From Strigamia acuminata (lineage: Eukaryota > Arthropoda > Chilopoda > Geophilomorpha > Linotaeniidae), in contig OX442324.1 of assembly GCA_949358305.1 (NCBI GenBank), positions 372,001-436,000 on the forward strand: 64,000 nucleotides of DNA, given 5' to 3'. Shown piece after piece: positions 40,641-52,200 of the stretch (position 1 is its first letter; each line of letters starts with the position of its first letter). The translations under genes and the position numbers were made by a program. Under the pieces are notes generated by a model. The model ran no database searches. It had not been told where the DNA came from and was given only the letters and a program-made list of their open reading frames with translations.

Positions 40641-42502
40641 GTGGCCATTTACACCTCGGACTTGTTTTTCCTGTGGCGGCACTGGTCACTTCGCGAGAGA
40701 ATGCCCGTCACCGCAGAGACGTATCGCCGTTTTCGGGATTTTAGCAAAGCGGACGAGCTTTGACAACGTGTGCGGGCAATTCGCCAACGAATTTGGAACA
40801 AAACAGTGTGAGAATTGTCGTTTTTTCGTGCGAAATAAGCACATTTGCCGATATAAAGAAGATTTTTCTTCTGCGGCGCCATTTTTTTTGACTTCATCGC
40901 GTACGGCCGTGAAGCCAGCAGAGAATCGTGTGTACGGATCGACACACGCTCTCATCACGATTCAACAAAGAATACGTCGAAACGACGTAATTTTTGGACC
41001 GTTTTTCGTTGAAAATCAACACGGAAGTCATCGTGCGAATCGATTTTTCGACGGCGGCCGGATTTTTCGTCAAAGCAGACGAAAAACGACGTGTGAGAAT
41101 AATTTTCAACGTAAGGACCTGTGTGGGCATAAATTTGCACACAGGCATCAGCTATTTGAGCACCTAGAAGACCAGTTAGCGGGTTAAACGTACGCGCTGG
41201 CATTTTCCCGAGGTTTTGTGCACGGAGCACATCCTACGAAGGTGCGGACGAGCACGTTGAGTCGACGTGCATCGATTTCACGACGTGGGATCAACGAGGG
41301 AATTTTTGCGACGCAAACCAACCCGCAAAACAACGGATTTTCACCTTGCCAACTATTATTTAGTTTTAAGTTGTCGAAATTCATTGTTAATAAGTTTAAG
41401 GTTTTGTTTGGGGGTCTTGTAGTATCCTTTCCACCCTTTACGCAGTCGCGTAGTGGAATTGTATTTTTGCGTAGGCTTTCTCTGGCCACCGAGTGTCCCG
41501 CGGTCCTAGGAGTCCGGTCGGAACTCGGGAGATACTACGTAAAGTTTTGCATCTCACTTAGTGAGATTTGTCCAAGGGAGACTGTATAATTTTTCGCCTA
41601 AACCTTTTGGGGGTTTACGCCATTTATAAAAGCGTAAAGAGTGTGTTTTGTGCTTCATTTGGTGTGTGCGACGATTTATTTAGTGATAAAGTGTAATCTT
41701 CGCGACGAATCGACTAGATATGGCGTCGGAGGAGAAATGCGACGATTATAAGTCGATCAAAAAACTAAATGGGACAAATTATGCACAATGGGCGATTGGT
41801 GCGAAGTTGTTGTTATCCCAGCAAGGCGTGTGGGACCACGTGACGGGCGACGAGACCGCGCCGGGTCCCAACGCCACAGCCAAAGAGAAACGGGATTTTA
41901 GAGTGCGTGAGAAGCGAGCATGGTCCACGATATGCTTGAGTTGCGAAGAAGCGCAACAGCTCGTGGCCGTTGCCAAAGATACTTCTAAAGGAGCGTGGGA
42001 AGCAATCCGAGATGCTTACCAGCCCACCACACGCGCCCGGAAAGGCAGATTGAGGCGCGAGTTCCTGCAAATGCATCTAATGGACAATGAGGAGATGATG
42101 TGTTTTCTGGCCCGTGTCGACAGAAAAGTCGCGGAACTCGCGAATGTCAAAGTAATACCGACGGATGAGGAAATTGCATTCCAATACATGGATTTCCTCC
42201 CTACAACTTATGAGACTATAAAACAAATAATGTATCACTGGGAGGATTTGGACTTCACCCCTGCAAAAGTGAAAGACCGATTATTAGGAGAGTATAATCG
42301 TTTATTTGAAGCTTCAGACTCCTATGGTATGCGTACACAGGATTCCACTGATAATGCAGGCGCATTCTTTGGAAAAGGGCGATTCCAACGCGGAAAAGGC
42401 GGAAATCAGCCATTTACACCTCGGACTTGTTTTTCCTGTGGCGGCACTGGTCACTTCGCGAGAGAATGCCCGTCACCGCCCAAACAACAAGCGAATATGC
42501 CC
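40641..42502 (+). mobile_element. Copia-A gag-leader-gag chimera (plus strand)
   Basis: A gag zinc-knuckle piece (40648-40713) is joined at CGC microhomology to the leader (from 40714), which continues normally into gag. It ends at about 42500 where a minus-strand LTR begins. It mirrors the fragment at 24651-25643. Confidence 0.85.
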
Positions 42503-42634
42503 GAGCTGAGACATGATTTAATGGGTGCGGGAACTCGCATTGCGCGACCGCCATCTTTAATCGTCACGAACCACAGTAAAAACGACTGCTTTGAGGCTAG
42601 CCGCCCTCAAAGTATGAATACAAGCTTACAATAG
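41720..42634 (+). pseudogene. Copia-A Gag, truncated and fused to LTR sequence
   Basis: Residues 1-260 equal the copia-A Gag including the complete CCHC knuckle (237-250). The frame then crosses into reversed LTR DNA for 44 codons and stops. It keeps a full leader part and a TATA box, so a Gag-only protein could be made. Whether it is expressed is unknown. Confidence 0.8.
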
Positions 42635-42932
42635 AACAAATCATTGTTAGCAAGCAATGATTTGTCCTTTACATGATAAACAATAAGGGAGGAGCAAATA
42701 AGCGATAAACAACTCAAAAGCAATGGAAAAACTAAACGAATATTGCTCATTTGAGCGGACGACGAGAAGGCACATCTTTACAAGTAAATAAACTAGTTGC
42801 GGCACATAACAAGCAGGGTAAAAATCAGGATCAACTAGTTTAACTAAGTCACAGCAAAGTAAAGACATGCACGTTGCATTTAGCCATAAATATGCAACTA
42901 ATAAATCTCAAACAGTTGGGCATATCCCAACA
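42503..42932 (-). repeat. Copia-A copy 2, 3' LTR (terminally truncated)
   Basis: It lacks the last roughly 35 bp of the LTR (on the element strand) where it meets the inverted gag fragment. Otherwise it matches the other A LTRs. Confidence 0.88.
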
Positions 42933-42949
42933 AATCCCCCTTTGCGCAA

Positions 42950-45900
42950 CTATTTGACTGCAACAAAAATATGCTCACAGAGCTGACATAATCTGGGGCG
43001 CGGCAACCATTTTGTCATCAAATCCGCGATGTTCAATTCGCCAGGCACATGTTTAATACTAAACACGCCTTTTTCATACCAATCACGAAGAAAGTGCAAT
43101 TTAACATCTATATGTTTATTTGCACGGTTCTCGATCTTGTTTTTCGCATAATTGATTGCCGGCATGCTATCGGCGTAGACGCAAGGGACATTTCGGTTGA
43201 AACACAAGATGATATCGGCTTCGTACAGGCGTTCAAGCCATATCACTTCTCTCACGCCATCGACAACTGCGAGAAATTCGCTTTCCATTATACTCAATGA
43301 AGTCATGGATTGTTTTCGACAATTCCATGAAATCGGAACCCCTCCTAAATAAACTATGTGGCCACCAAAGCTTCTCCTACTGTCTTGATCCAAGGCAAAG
43401 GACGCGTCGGTGTAAACCGTTAAATTATTGTTCTTACAATTTGCCAGGTTGATAACATAGTTGGGGGTATTCGCCAGATATCTCAACACTTGTATTAGCA
43501 TTTTAACATGCCTGTTAGAATGGGTCTCATTGTATTGAGATAATACAATAACGCTGAAGAGAATATCTGGACGCGTTCTATTCGCGATAAAGAGTAAACT
43601 CCCTACTAGGGACCTGTATGGGAACGTCGAGTTTATTTGTTCACCCGGTTGTACCTTCTGTATCATGGTACCGACTGTGACTGGGATTTTAATTTTATGG
43701 CACGGATCAATGTCGTATTTCTCGACTAATTTCGCAATATAACTCTTTTGATGTACTAAAATGTCCCCATTTTTCCTTTCAAAATGAATCCCTAATAAAA
43801 GAGTCACCGGTCCAAGGTTGACAATTTCAAAGCTCTCTTGAATCCACTCGATGATACATTGTTCAACGAAAGCATCACGACTAAACAAAACAATGTCGTC
43901 CACGTAAAACAAAAGTACGGCATCTGAGCCGTAATTATATACGCAATTCAGTCCTAAGACTGGAGTAAATCCTATTTCCAGTAATCGTTCGTGGAGCTTG
44001 AAATACCACATCCTTCCGGACTGGTGAAGTCCGTATAAGGATTTGACTAGACGCCAACACTTGTGTTGGTTCTCCTTGGTCCGGAAGCCCTTGGGGATAT
44101 TAATGTATTGTGGCACATCAAGGTCTCCGTACAAGTACGCAGACTTGATGTCGAGATGTGTATCTCGCCAGCCTTGCAGAACCACAAGAGAACAAAAGAA
44201 TATAAGCACGAGAACAAAGTTGACCACTGGTGAAAATATCTCAGTGAAGTCAACTCCCTCCTTCTGCCCAAAACCTTGCGCAACTAAACGTGCTCTCCAA
44301 CGCTTAATTGCCCCAGTGTAGTCACGCTTGATTTTGTAAATCCATTTTGTTCCCAGTAAATTCATCCCCTCGGTTTTATCAACTTCCTCGTAAACTTTCC
44401 TGTCATTAAAGATATTAATCTCATCATCCATGGCATCCTGCCAGTCGGATTTATTGGGGTTGGACATAGCTTCTTCGAAAGTATCCGGCTCGACGGATGC
44501 ATGACCGGCGAACCCAACGGTCTCATCTGTTGCCTTAAAGTCGAAACAACCCCCATCGTACTGATAGTTTTCCTCTTTGCACCATCGTACAACATCAATC
44601 CGACTGCGGATTCTATCGCCAAGTGGTGTTATGTAGATTACATCTACCTGGCCAGCAGTTTCACCACTCTGCCTAACGGTTTCTCTCCGCTGCCATTGTG
44701 TCATATCTAAAATTTTTAACTTCTCGGGAGCAGCTGCACGCTGTTTCACTGTGTCCCCCTTTAACTTAACACCCCGTGGTGGGTTCCTCCTAACTGGTGG
44801 GGGGGTGAGAGTCGGATTTGGAAGCCGAACTTCCACTTGTTGCTCCTCCTCTTCTTCGATCCCACCAACAGCTTGGGCGATTTCTTCCACAGCTTCAGGC
44901 TCGACCGCCTGTTGGACTAATTGGGGATTCGGAATCGCATGTTTCGGGGCCTGAAACAACTGCTGTATGACAGGGGGCACCTGTTGCTGTTGTACAGCAG
45001 GTAGGATCTCATCATCTGAATCTTCATCCCATGATGCCGCTACAAAATCTGGCTCACGTGGGATGGAATTTGATTGCACCGATTCATGCCAAAAAACATT
45101 TTCATTAATCTTTACATGCTTTGAAGCAATCACTTGGTTGGACTTGGGGTCCCAAACTCGATACCCACGCGTCTTAATTGCGTAACCGACTAGGGCCCCA
45201 GGCCATGCCCTTTCTTCCAACTTGCTTCTCCTTGTTTGCGAAGGAATGTGCACGAAAACTTTAGAACCGATACATCTTAGATGTCTCAACGACATTTTCT
45301 TGTTATGAAACAAGTTGTAAGGGGTTTTCCCACTCAAGCTTGCATGTGGGAATCTATTTTTAAGATAGACAACTGTCACGGCTAATTCTGCCCACAAACC
45401 CTTTGGAAAATTGTTTTCGAAAAGCATGGCTCTAATTCCCCCAACAATTGTTCTGTTTGCTCTTTCGGCCACGGAATTCATTTCTGGGGAGTAGGGGTTT
45501 GTTTGGATGCACTTAAGCCCAATAGAAGCCGCATAGTCATCCCACTTTTTCGACACAAACTCCCCGCCGTTGTCTGTCTTGATGCATTTGACCTTTTTCC
45601 CGGTGCTGCGCTCAACTTGTGTTTGCCATCGTTTGAAGCGCTCAAATGTATCCCCCTTATTCTTGATAATTTCCACCCACATGAAACGCGAATAATCATC
45701 TACAATTATTAGGTAATAGCTGGCCCCTCCCAAAGATTTAAAAGGCTGGGGGCCCCACAGATCCATGTGGATTACTTCCAAAATTCCCTTTGTAGAAATT
45801 TCCGGGATTGGGGAAAAGGTTGCCCTAGTGCTCTTTGCCTTCGAACACGCGTCACAGGGTGAAAGTTCTTTGTCGGAGAGTTTAACTTCGAAAATATCCG

Positions 45901-47623
45901 GTGAAATTTCCATTTTTGCAATCCCACTTGCGTTAAAATGGCCCATTCTGGAGTGCCAAATGTCCATTGGCTGTGGTTTCACTTTGATCTTTTCGATTTT
46001 TCCCCCATTCGAATTATTTTGCCCGTTAGTATCATTTAAATCGCTTTTCTTAAGATTTGACGCATTTACTAGCGCATTTACACTCACTTGCTGCTTCGCT
46101 GCAGTCTGCACTGCGCCACTCAATGTGTTTAGTAATGCTGCCTTAAAATCTACTGTTTTTAGTAAAGGATTAATGACACTTTCACTTTTTACAACATTTT
46201 TGACCGAATTTCCACCCACCGCTGCACTCTGTTGCGCAGAAGGTGCAGTTGTGTTCACAATATTGGCCTCTATTTTGCAGTTAACTTTGTACATCCGATC
46301 ATTAGTTTTATCTGCAACAAGGAAAGGCTCACCAATTCGGTCTCTAAACATGGTCAACTTTCCATTTTTGATAAAAGTTGTGAAACCAGCTTCATCTGTC
46401 CGGCCCAGCGATAAGAGATTTTTCTTAAAATTTGGCGCAAAATACACATTTTGCAGTGTGATTTCCCTACATCTGCCTGCATAACAAGATGTAATCAACA
46501 CGTTTCCAATGCCCTCGATTTTAGACTTCCCTTCCCCCTGCTGGACACTATAGCCGGACAGTGGCTTGAAGGTCACGAACCAACTTCTATTAAATGAAAA
46601 GTGATCTGTCGCACCGGTATCTATGTACCAGTGCGGATCAAAGTCGCAATGTGACATCAAAGACAATGGTGGTGACAAGGTGACTTCCTCTTCAGTTTGG
46701 TGAACTGCCGCTGAAAACATTGTCAAGGGCTCATCAAAAATGTCAACTTGTCCCAAATTGGCCTTTTTGGTCTTTCCACCACGGCCACGTCCTCGTGCAG
46801 TGCCTTTTGCTAGCTGTGCAGAGGTGCCACCTCGTTGGCTTTGCATATTCGCTTGTTGTTTGGGCGGTGACGGGCATTCTCTCGCGAAGTGACCAGTGCC
46901 GCCACAGGAAAAACAAGTCCGAGGTGTAAATGGCTGATTTCCGCCTTTTCCGCGTTGGAATCGCCCTTTTCCAAAGAATGCGCCTGCATTATCAGTGGAA
47001 TCCTGTGTACGCATACCATAGGAGTCTGAAGCTTCAAATAAACGATTATACTCTCCTAATAATCGGTCTTTCACTTTTGCAGGGGTGAAGTCCAAATCCT
47101 CCCAGTGATACATTATTTGTTTTATAGTCTCATAAGTTGTAGGGAGGAAATCCATGTATTGGAATGCAATTTCCTCATCCGTCGGTATTACTTTGACATT
47201 CGCGAGTTCCGCGACTTTTCTGTCGACACGGGCCAGAAAACACATCATCTCCTCATTGTCCATTAGATGCATTTGCAGGAACTCGCGCCTCAATCTGCCT
47301 TTCCGGGCGCGTGTGGTGGGCTGGTAAGCATCTCGGATTGCTTCCCACGCTCCTTTAGAAGTATCTTTGGCAACGGCCACGAGCTGTTGCGCTTCTTCGC
47401 AACTCAAGCATATCGTGGACCATGCTCGCTTCTCACGCACTCTAAAATCCCGTTTCTCTTTGGCTGTGGCGTTGGGACCCGGCGCGGTCTCGTCGCCCGT
47501 CACGTGGTCCCACACGCCTTGCTGGGATAACAACAACTTCGCACCAATCGCCCATTGTGCATAATTTGTCCCATTTAGTTTTTTGATTGACTTATAATCG
47601 TCGCATTTCTCCTCCGACGCCAT
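42950..47623 (-). CDS. Copia-A Gag-Pol polyprotein, copy 2 (intact)
   Basis: This 1557-codon frame is nearly identical to copy 1, with all motifs at the same positions: CCHC 237-250, DTG 335-337, DDE 621/684/720 and YVDD 1240-1243. The one amino-acid change I noticed is Gly579 to Glu (DIFGV to DIFEV) between the HHCC histidines and cysteines. A few silent changes exist, for example near 46081. It lies first in the tandem array LTR-int-LTR-int. Confidence 0.95.
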   Translation of the reverse strand: MASEEKCDDYKSIKKLNGTNYAQWAIGAKLLLSQQGVWDHVTGDETAPGPNATAKEKRDFRVREKRAWSTICLSCEEAQQLVAVAKDTSKGAWEAIRDAYQPTTRARKGRLRREFLQMHLMDNEEMMCFLARVDRKVAELANVKVIPTDEEIAFQYMDFLPTTYETIKQIMYHWEDLDFTPAKVKDRLLGEYNRLFEASDSYGMRTQDSTDNAGAFFGKGRFQRGKGGNQPFTPRTCFSCGGTGHFARECPSPPKQQANMQSQRGGTSAQLAKGTARGRGRGGKTKKANLGQVDIFDEPLTMFSAAVHQTEEEVTLSPPLSLMSHCDFDPHWYIDTGATDHFSFNRSWFVTFKPLSGYSVQQGEGKSKIEGIGNVLITSCYAGRCREITLQNVYFAPNFKKNLLSLGRTDEAGFTTFIKNGKLTMFRDRIGEPFLVADKTNDRMYKVNCKIEANIVNTTAPSAQQSAAVGGNSVKNVVKSESVINPLLKTVDFKAALLNTLSGAVQTAAKQQVSVNALVNASNLKKSDLNDTNGQNNSNGGKIEKIKVKPQPMDIWHSRMGHFNASGIAKMEISPDIFEVKLSDKELSPCDACSKAKSTRATFSPIPEISTKGILEVIHMDLWGPQPFKSLGGASYYLIIVDDYSRFMWVEIIKNKGDTFERFKRWQTQVERSTGKKVKCIKTDNGGEFVSKKWDDYAASIGLKCIQTNPYSPEMNSVAERANRTIVGGIRAMLFENNFPKGLWAELAVTVVYLKNRFPHASLSGKTPYNLFHNKKMSLRHLRCIGSKVFVHIPSQTRRSKLEERAWPGALVGYAIKTRGYRVWDPKSNQVIASKHVKINENVFWHESVQSNSIPREPDFVAASWDEDSDDEILPAVQQQQVPPVIQQLFQAPKHAIPNPQLVQQAVEPEAVEEIAQAVGGIEEEEEQQVEVRLPNPTLTPPPVRRNPPRGVKLKGDTVKQRAAAPEKLKILDMTQWQRRETVRQSGETAGQVDVIYITPLGDRIRSRIDVVRWCKEENYQYDGGCFDFKATDETVGFAGHASVEPDTFEEAMSNPNKSDWQDAMDDEINIFNDRKVYEEVDKTEGMNLLGTKWIYKIKRDYTGAIKRWRARLVAQGFGQKEGVDFTEIFSPVVNFVLVLIFFCSLVVLQGWRDTHLDIKSAYLYGDLDVPQYINIPKGFRTKENQHKCWRLVKSLYGLHQSGRMWYFKLHERLLEIGFTPVLGLNCVYNYGSDAVLLFYVDDIVLFSRDAFVEQCIIEWIQESFEIVNLGPVTLLLGIHFERKNGDILVHQKSYIAKLVEKYDIDPCHKIKIPVTVGTMIQKVQPGEQINSTFPYRSLVGSLLFIANRTRPDILFSVIVLSQYNETHSNRHVKMLIQVLRYLANTPNYVINLANCKNNNLTVYTDASFALDQDSRRSFGGHIVYLGGVPISWNCRKQSMTSLSIMESEFLAVVDGVREVIWLERLYEADIILCFNRNVPCVYADSMPAINYAKNKIENRANKHIDVKLHFLRDWYEKGVFSIKHVPGELNIADLMTKWLPRPRLCQLCEHIFVAVK

Positions 47624-48730
47624 ATCTAGTCGATTCGTCGCGAAGATTACACTTTATCACTAAATAAATCGTCGCACACACCAAATGAAGCACAAAACAC
47701 ACTCTTTACGCTTTTATAAATGGCGTAAACCCCCAAAAGGTTTAGGCGAAAAATTATACAGTCTCCCTTGGACAAATCTCACTAAGTGAGATGCAAAACT
47801 TTACGTAGTATCTCCCGAGTTCCGACCGGACTCCTAGGACCGCGGGACACTCGGTGGCCAGAGAAAGCCTACGCAAAAATACAATTCCACTACGCGACTG
47901 CGTAAAGGGTGGAAAGGATACTACAAGACCCCCAAACAAAACCTTAAACTTATTAACAATGAATTTCGACAACTTAAAACTAAATAATAGTTGGCAAGGT
48001 GAAAATCCGTTGTTTTGCGGGTTGGTTTGCGTCGCAAAAATTCCCTCGTTGATCCCACGTCGTGAAATCGATGCACGTCGACTCAACGTGCTCGTCCGCA
48101 CCTTCGTAGGATGTGCTCCGTGCACAAAACCTCGGGAAAATGCCAGCGCGTACGTTTAACCCGCTAACTGGTCTTCTAGGTGCTCAAATAGCTGATGCCT
48201 GTGTGCAAATTTATGCCCACACAGGTCCTTACGTTGAAAATTATTCTCACACGTCGTTTTTCGTCTGCTTTGACGAAAAATCCGGCCGCCGTCGAAAAAT
48301 CGATTCGCACGATGACTTCCGTGTTGATTTTCAACGAAAAACGGTCCAAAAATTACGTCGTTTCGACGTATTCTTTGTTGAATCGTGATGAGAGCGTGTG
48401 TCGATCCGTACACACGATTCTCTGCTGGCTTCACGGCCGTACGCGATGAAGTCAAAAAAAATGGCGCCGCAGAAGAAAAATCTTCTTTATATCGGCAAAT
48501 GTGCTTATTTCGCACGAAAAAACGACAATTCTCACACTGTTTTGTTCCAAATTCGTTGGCGAATTGCCCGCACACGTTGTCATAGCTCGTCCGCTTTGCT
48601 AAAATCCCGAAAACGGCGATACGTCTCTGCGACGATACCGACGAAGTCGCGATGTCCGTTCCTTCACAAAAATCGCCGCCAATTCATCACAAACGGTTGG
48701 CCGCGTCGTCAACCATCCTCTGCTACCAAA
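47624..48730 (-). other. Copia-A copy 2 leader with primer site
   Basis: It matches the copy 1 leader with isolated changes (for example CATAGC against CAAAGC near 48580). The primer site TGGTAGCAGAGG is at 48727-48716 on the minus strand. Confidence 0.75.
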
Positions 48731-49195
48731 TGATGAGATTGTAGGCGCCGGACATCAGGAAAATAGAGCTGAGACATGATTTAATGGGTGCGGGAACTCG
48801 CATTGCGCGACCGCCATCTTTAATCGTCACGAACCACAGTAAAAACGACTGCTTTGAGGCTAGCCGCCCTCAAAGTATGAATACAAGCTTACAATAGAAC
48901 AAATCATTGTTAGCAAGCAATGATTTGTCCTTTACATGATAAACAATAAGGGAGGAGCAAATAAGCGATAAACAACTCAAAAGCAATGGAAAAACTAAAC
49001 GAATATTGCTCATTTGAGCGGACGACGAGAAGGCACATCTTTACAAGTAAATAAACTAGTTGCGGCACATAACAAGCAGGGTAAAAATCAGGATCAACTA
49101 GTTTAACTAAGTCACAGCAAAGTAAAGACATGCACGTTGCATTTAGCCATAAATATGCAACTAATAAATCTCAAACAGTTGGGCATATCCCAACA
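48731..49195 (-). repeat. Copia-A LTR shared by copies 2 and 3
   Basis: This single 465-bp LTR is the 5' LTR of copy 2 and the 3' LTR of copy 3. One A is missing in the AAAAAATCAGG run relative to copy 1, and the same deletion is in the copy 2 3' LTR. Confidence 0.92.
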
Positions 49196-49212
49196 AATCC
49201 CCCTTTGCGCAA

Positions 49213-52200
49213 CTATTTGACTGCAACAAAAATATGCTCACAGAGCTGACATAATCTGGGGCGCGGCAACCATTTTGTCATCAAATCCGCGATGTTCAAT
49301 TCGCCAGGCACATGTTTAATACTAAACACGCCTTTTTCATACCAATCACGAAGAAAGTGCAATTTAACATCTATATGTTTATTTGCACGGTTCTCGATCT
49401 TGTTTTTCGCATAATTGATTGCCGGCATGCTATCGGCGTAGACGCAAGGGACATTTCGGTTGAAACACAAGATGATATCGGCTTCGTACAGGCGTTCAAG
49501 CCATATCACTTCTCTCACGCCATCGACAACTGCGAGAAATTCGCTTTCCATTATACTCAATGAAGTCATGGATTGTTTTCGACAATTCCATGAAATCGGA
49601 ACCCCTCCTAAATAAACTATGTGGCCACCAAAGCTTCTCCTACTGTCTTGATCCAAGGCAAAGGACGCGTCGGTGTAAACCGTTAAATTATTGTTCTTAC
49701 AATTTGCCAGGTTGATAACATAGTTGGGGGTATTCGCCAGATATCTCAACACTTGTATTAGCATTTTAACATGCCTGTTAGAATGGGTCTCATTGTATTG
49801 AGATAATACAATAACGCTGAAGAGAATATCTGGACGCGTTCTATTCGCGATAAAGAGTAAACTCCCTACTAGGGACCTGTATGGGAACGTCGAGTTTATT
49901 TGTTCACCCGGTTGTACCTTCTGTATCATGGTACCGACTGTGACTGGGATTTTAATTTTATGGCACGGATCAATGTCGTATTTCTCGACTAATTTCGCAA
50001 TATAACTCTTTTGATGTACTAAAATGTCCCCATTTTTCCTTTCAAAATGAATCCCTAATAAAAGAGTCACCGGTCCAAGGTTGACAATTTCAAAGCTCTC
50101 TTGAATCCACTCGATGATACATTGTTCAACGAAAGCATCACGACTAAACAAAACAATGTCGTCCACGTAAAACAAAAGTACGGCATCTGAGCCGTAATTA
50201 TATACGCAATTCAGTCCTAAGACTGGAGTAAATCCTATTTCCAGTAATCGTTCGTGGAGCTTGAAATACCACATCCTTCCGGACTGGTGAAGTCCGTATA
50301 AGGATTTGACTAGACGCCAACACTTGTGTTGGTTCTCCTTGGTCCGGAAGCCCTTGGGGATATTAATGTATTGTGGCACATCAAGGTCTCCGTACAAGTA
50401 CGCAGACTTGATGTCGAGATGTGTATCTCGCCAGCCTTGCAGAACCACAAGAGAACAAAAGAATATAAGCACGAGAACAAAGTTGACCACTGGTGAAAAT
50501 ATCTCAGTGAAGTCAACTCCCTCCTTCTGCCCAAAACCTTGCGCAACTAAACGTGCTCTCCAACGCTTAATTGCCCCAGTGTAGTCACGCTTGATTTTGT
50601 AAATCCATTTTGTTCCCAGTAAATTCATCCCCTCGGTTTTATCAACTTCCTCGTAAACTTTCCTGTCATTAAAGATATTAATCTCATCATCCATGGCATC
50701 CTGCCAGTCGGATTTATTGGGGTTGGACATAGCTTCTTCGAAAGTATCCGGCTCGACGGATGCATGACCGGCGAACCCAACGGTCTCATCTGTTGCCTTA
50801 AAGTCGAAACAACCCCCATCGTACTGATAGTTTTCCTCTTTGCACCATCGTACAACATCAATCCGACTGCGGATTCTATCGCCAAGTGGTGTTATGTAGA
50901 TTACATCTACCTGGCCAGCAGTTTCACCACTCTGCCTAACGGTTTCTCTCCGCTGCCATTGTGTCATATCTAAAATTTTTAACTTCTCGGGAGCAGCTGC
51001 ACGCTGTTTCACTGTGTCCCCCTTTAACTTAACACCCCGTGGTGGGTTCCTCCTAACTGGTGGGGGGGTGAGAGTCGGATTTGGAAGCCGAACTTCCACT
51101 TGTTGCTCCTCCTCTTCTTCGATCCCACCAACAGCTTGGGCGATTTCTTCCACAGCTTCAGGCTCGACCGCCTGTTGGACTAATTGGGGATTCGGAATCG
51201 CATGTTTCGGGGCCTGAAACAACTGCTGTATGACAGGGGGCACCTGTTGCTGTTGTACAGCAGGTAGGATCTCATCATCTGAATCTTCATCCCATGATGC
51301 CGCTACAAAATCTGGCTCACGTGGGATGGAATTTGATTGCACCGATTCATGCCAAAAAACATTTTCATTAATCTTTACATGCTTTGAAGCAATCACTTGG
51401 TTGGACTTGGGGTCCCAAACTCGATACCCACGCGTCTTAATTGCGTAACCGACTAGGGCCCCAGGCCATGCCCTTTCTTCCAACTTGCTTCTCCTTGTTT
51501 GCGAAGGAATGTGCACGAAAACTTTAGAACCGATACATCTTAGATGTCTCAACGACATTTTCTTGTTATGAAACAAGTTGTAAGGGGTTTTCCCACTCAA
51601 GCTTGCATGTGGGAATCTATTTTTAAGATAGACAACTGTCACGGCTAATTCTGCCCACAAACCCTTTGGAAAATTGTTTTCGAAAAGCATGGCTCTAATT
51701 CCCCCAACAATTGTTCTGTTTGCTCTTTCGGCCACGGAATTCATTTCTGGGGAGTAGGGGTTTGTTTGGATGCACTTAAGCCCAATAGAAGCCGCATAGT
51801 CATCCCACTTTTTCGACACAAACTCCCCGCCGTTGTCTGTCTTGATGCATTTGACCTTTTTCCCGGTGCTGCGCTCAACTTGTGTTTGCCATCGTTTGAA
51901 GCGCTCAAATGTATCCCCCTTATTCTTGATAATTTCCACCCACATGAAACGCGAATAATCATCTACAATTATTAGGTAATAGCTGGCCCCTCCCAAAGAT
52001 TTAAAAGGCTGGGGGCCCCACAGATCCATGTGGATTACTTCCAAAATTCCCTTTGTAGAAATTTCCGGGATTGGGGAAAAGGTTGCCCTAGTGCTCTTTG
52101 CCTTCGAACACGCGTCACAGGGTGAAAGTTCTTTGTCGGAGAGTTTAACTCCGAAAATATCCGGTGAAATTTCCATTTTTGCAATCCCACTTGCGTTAAA

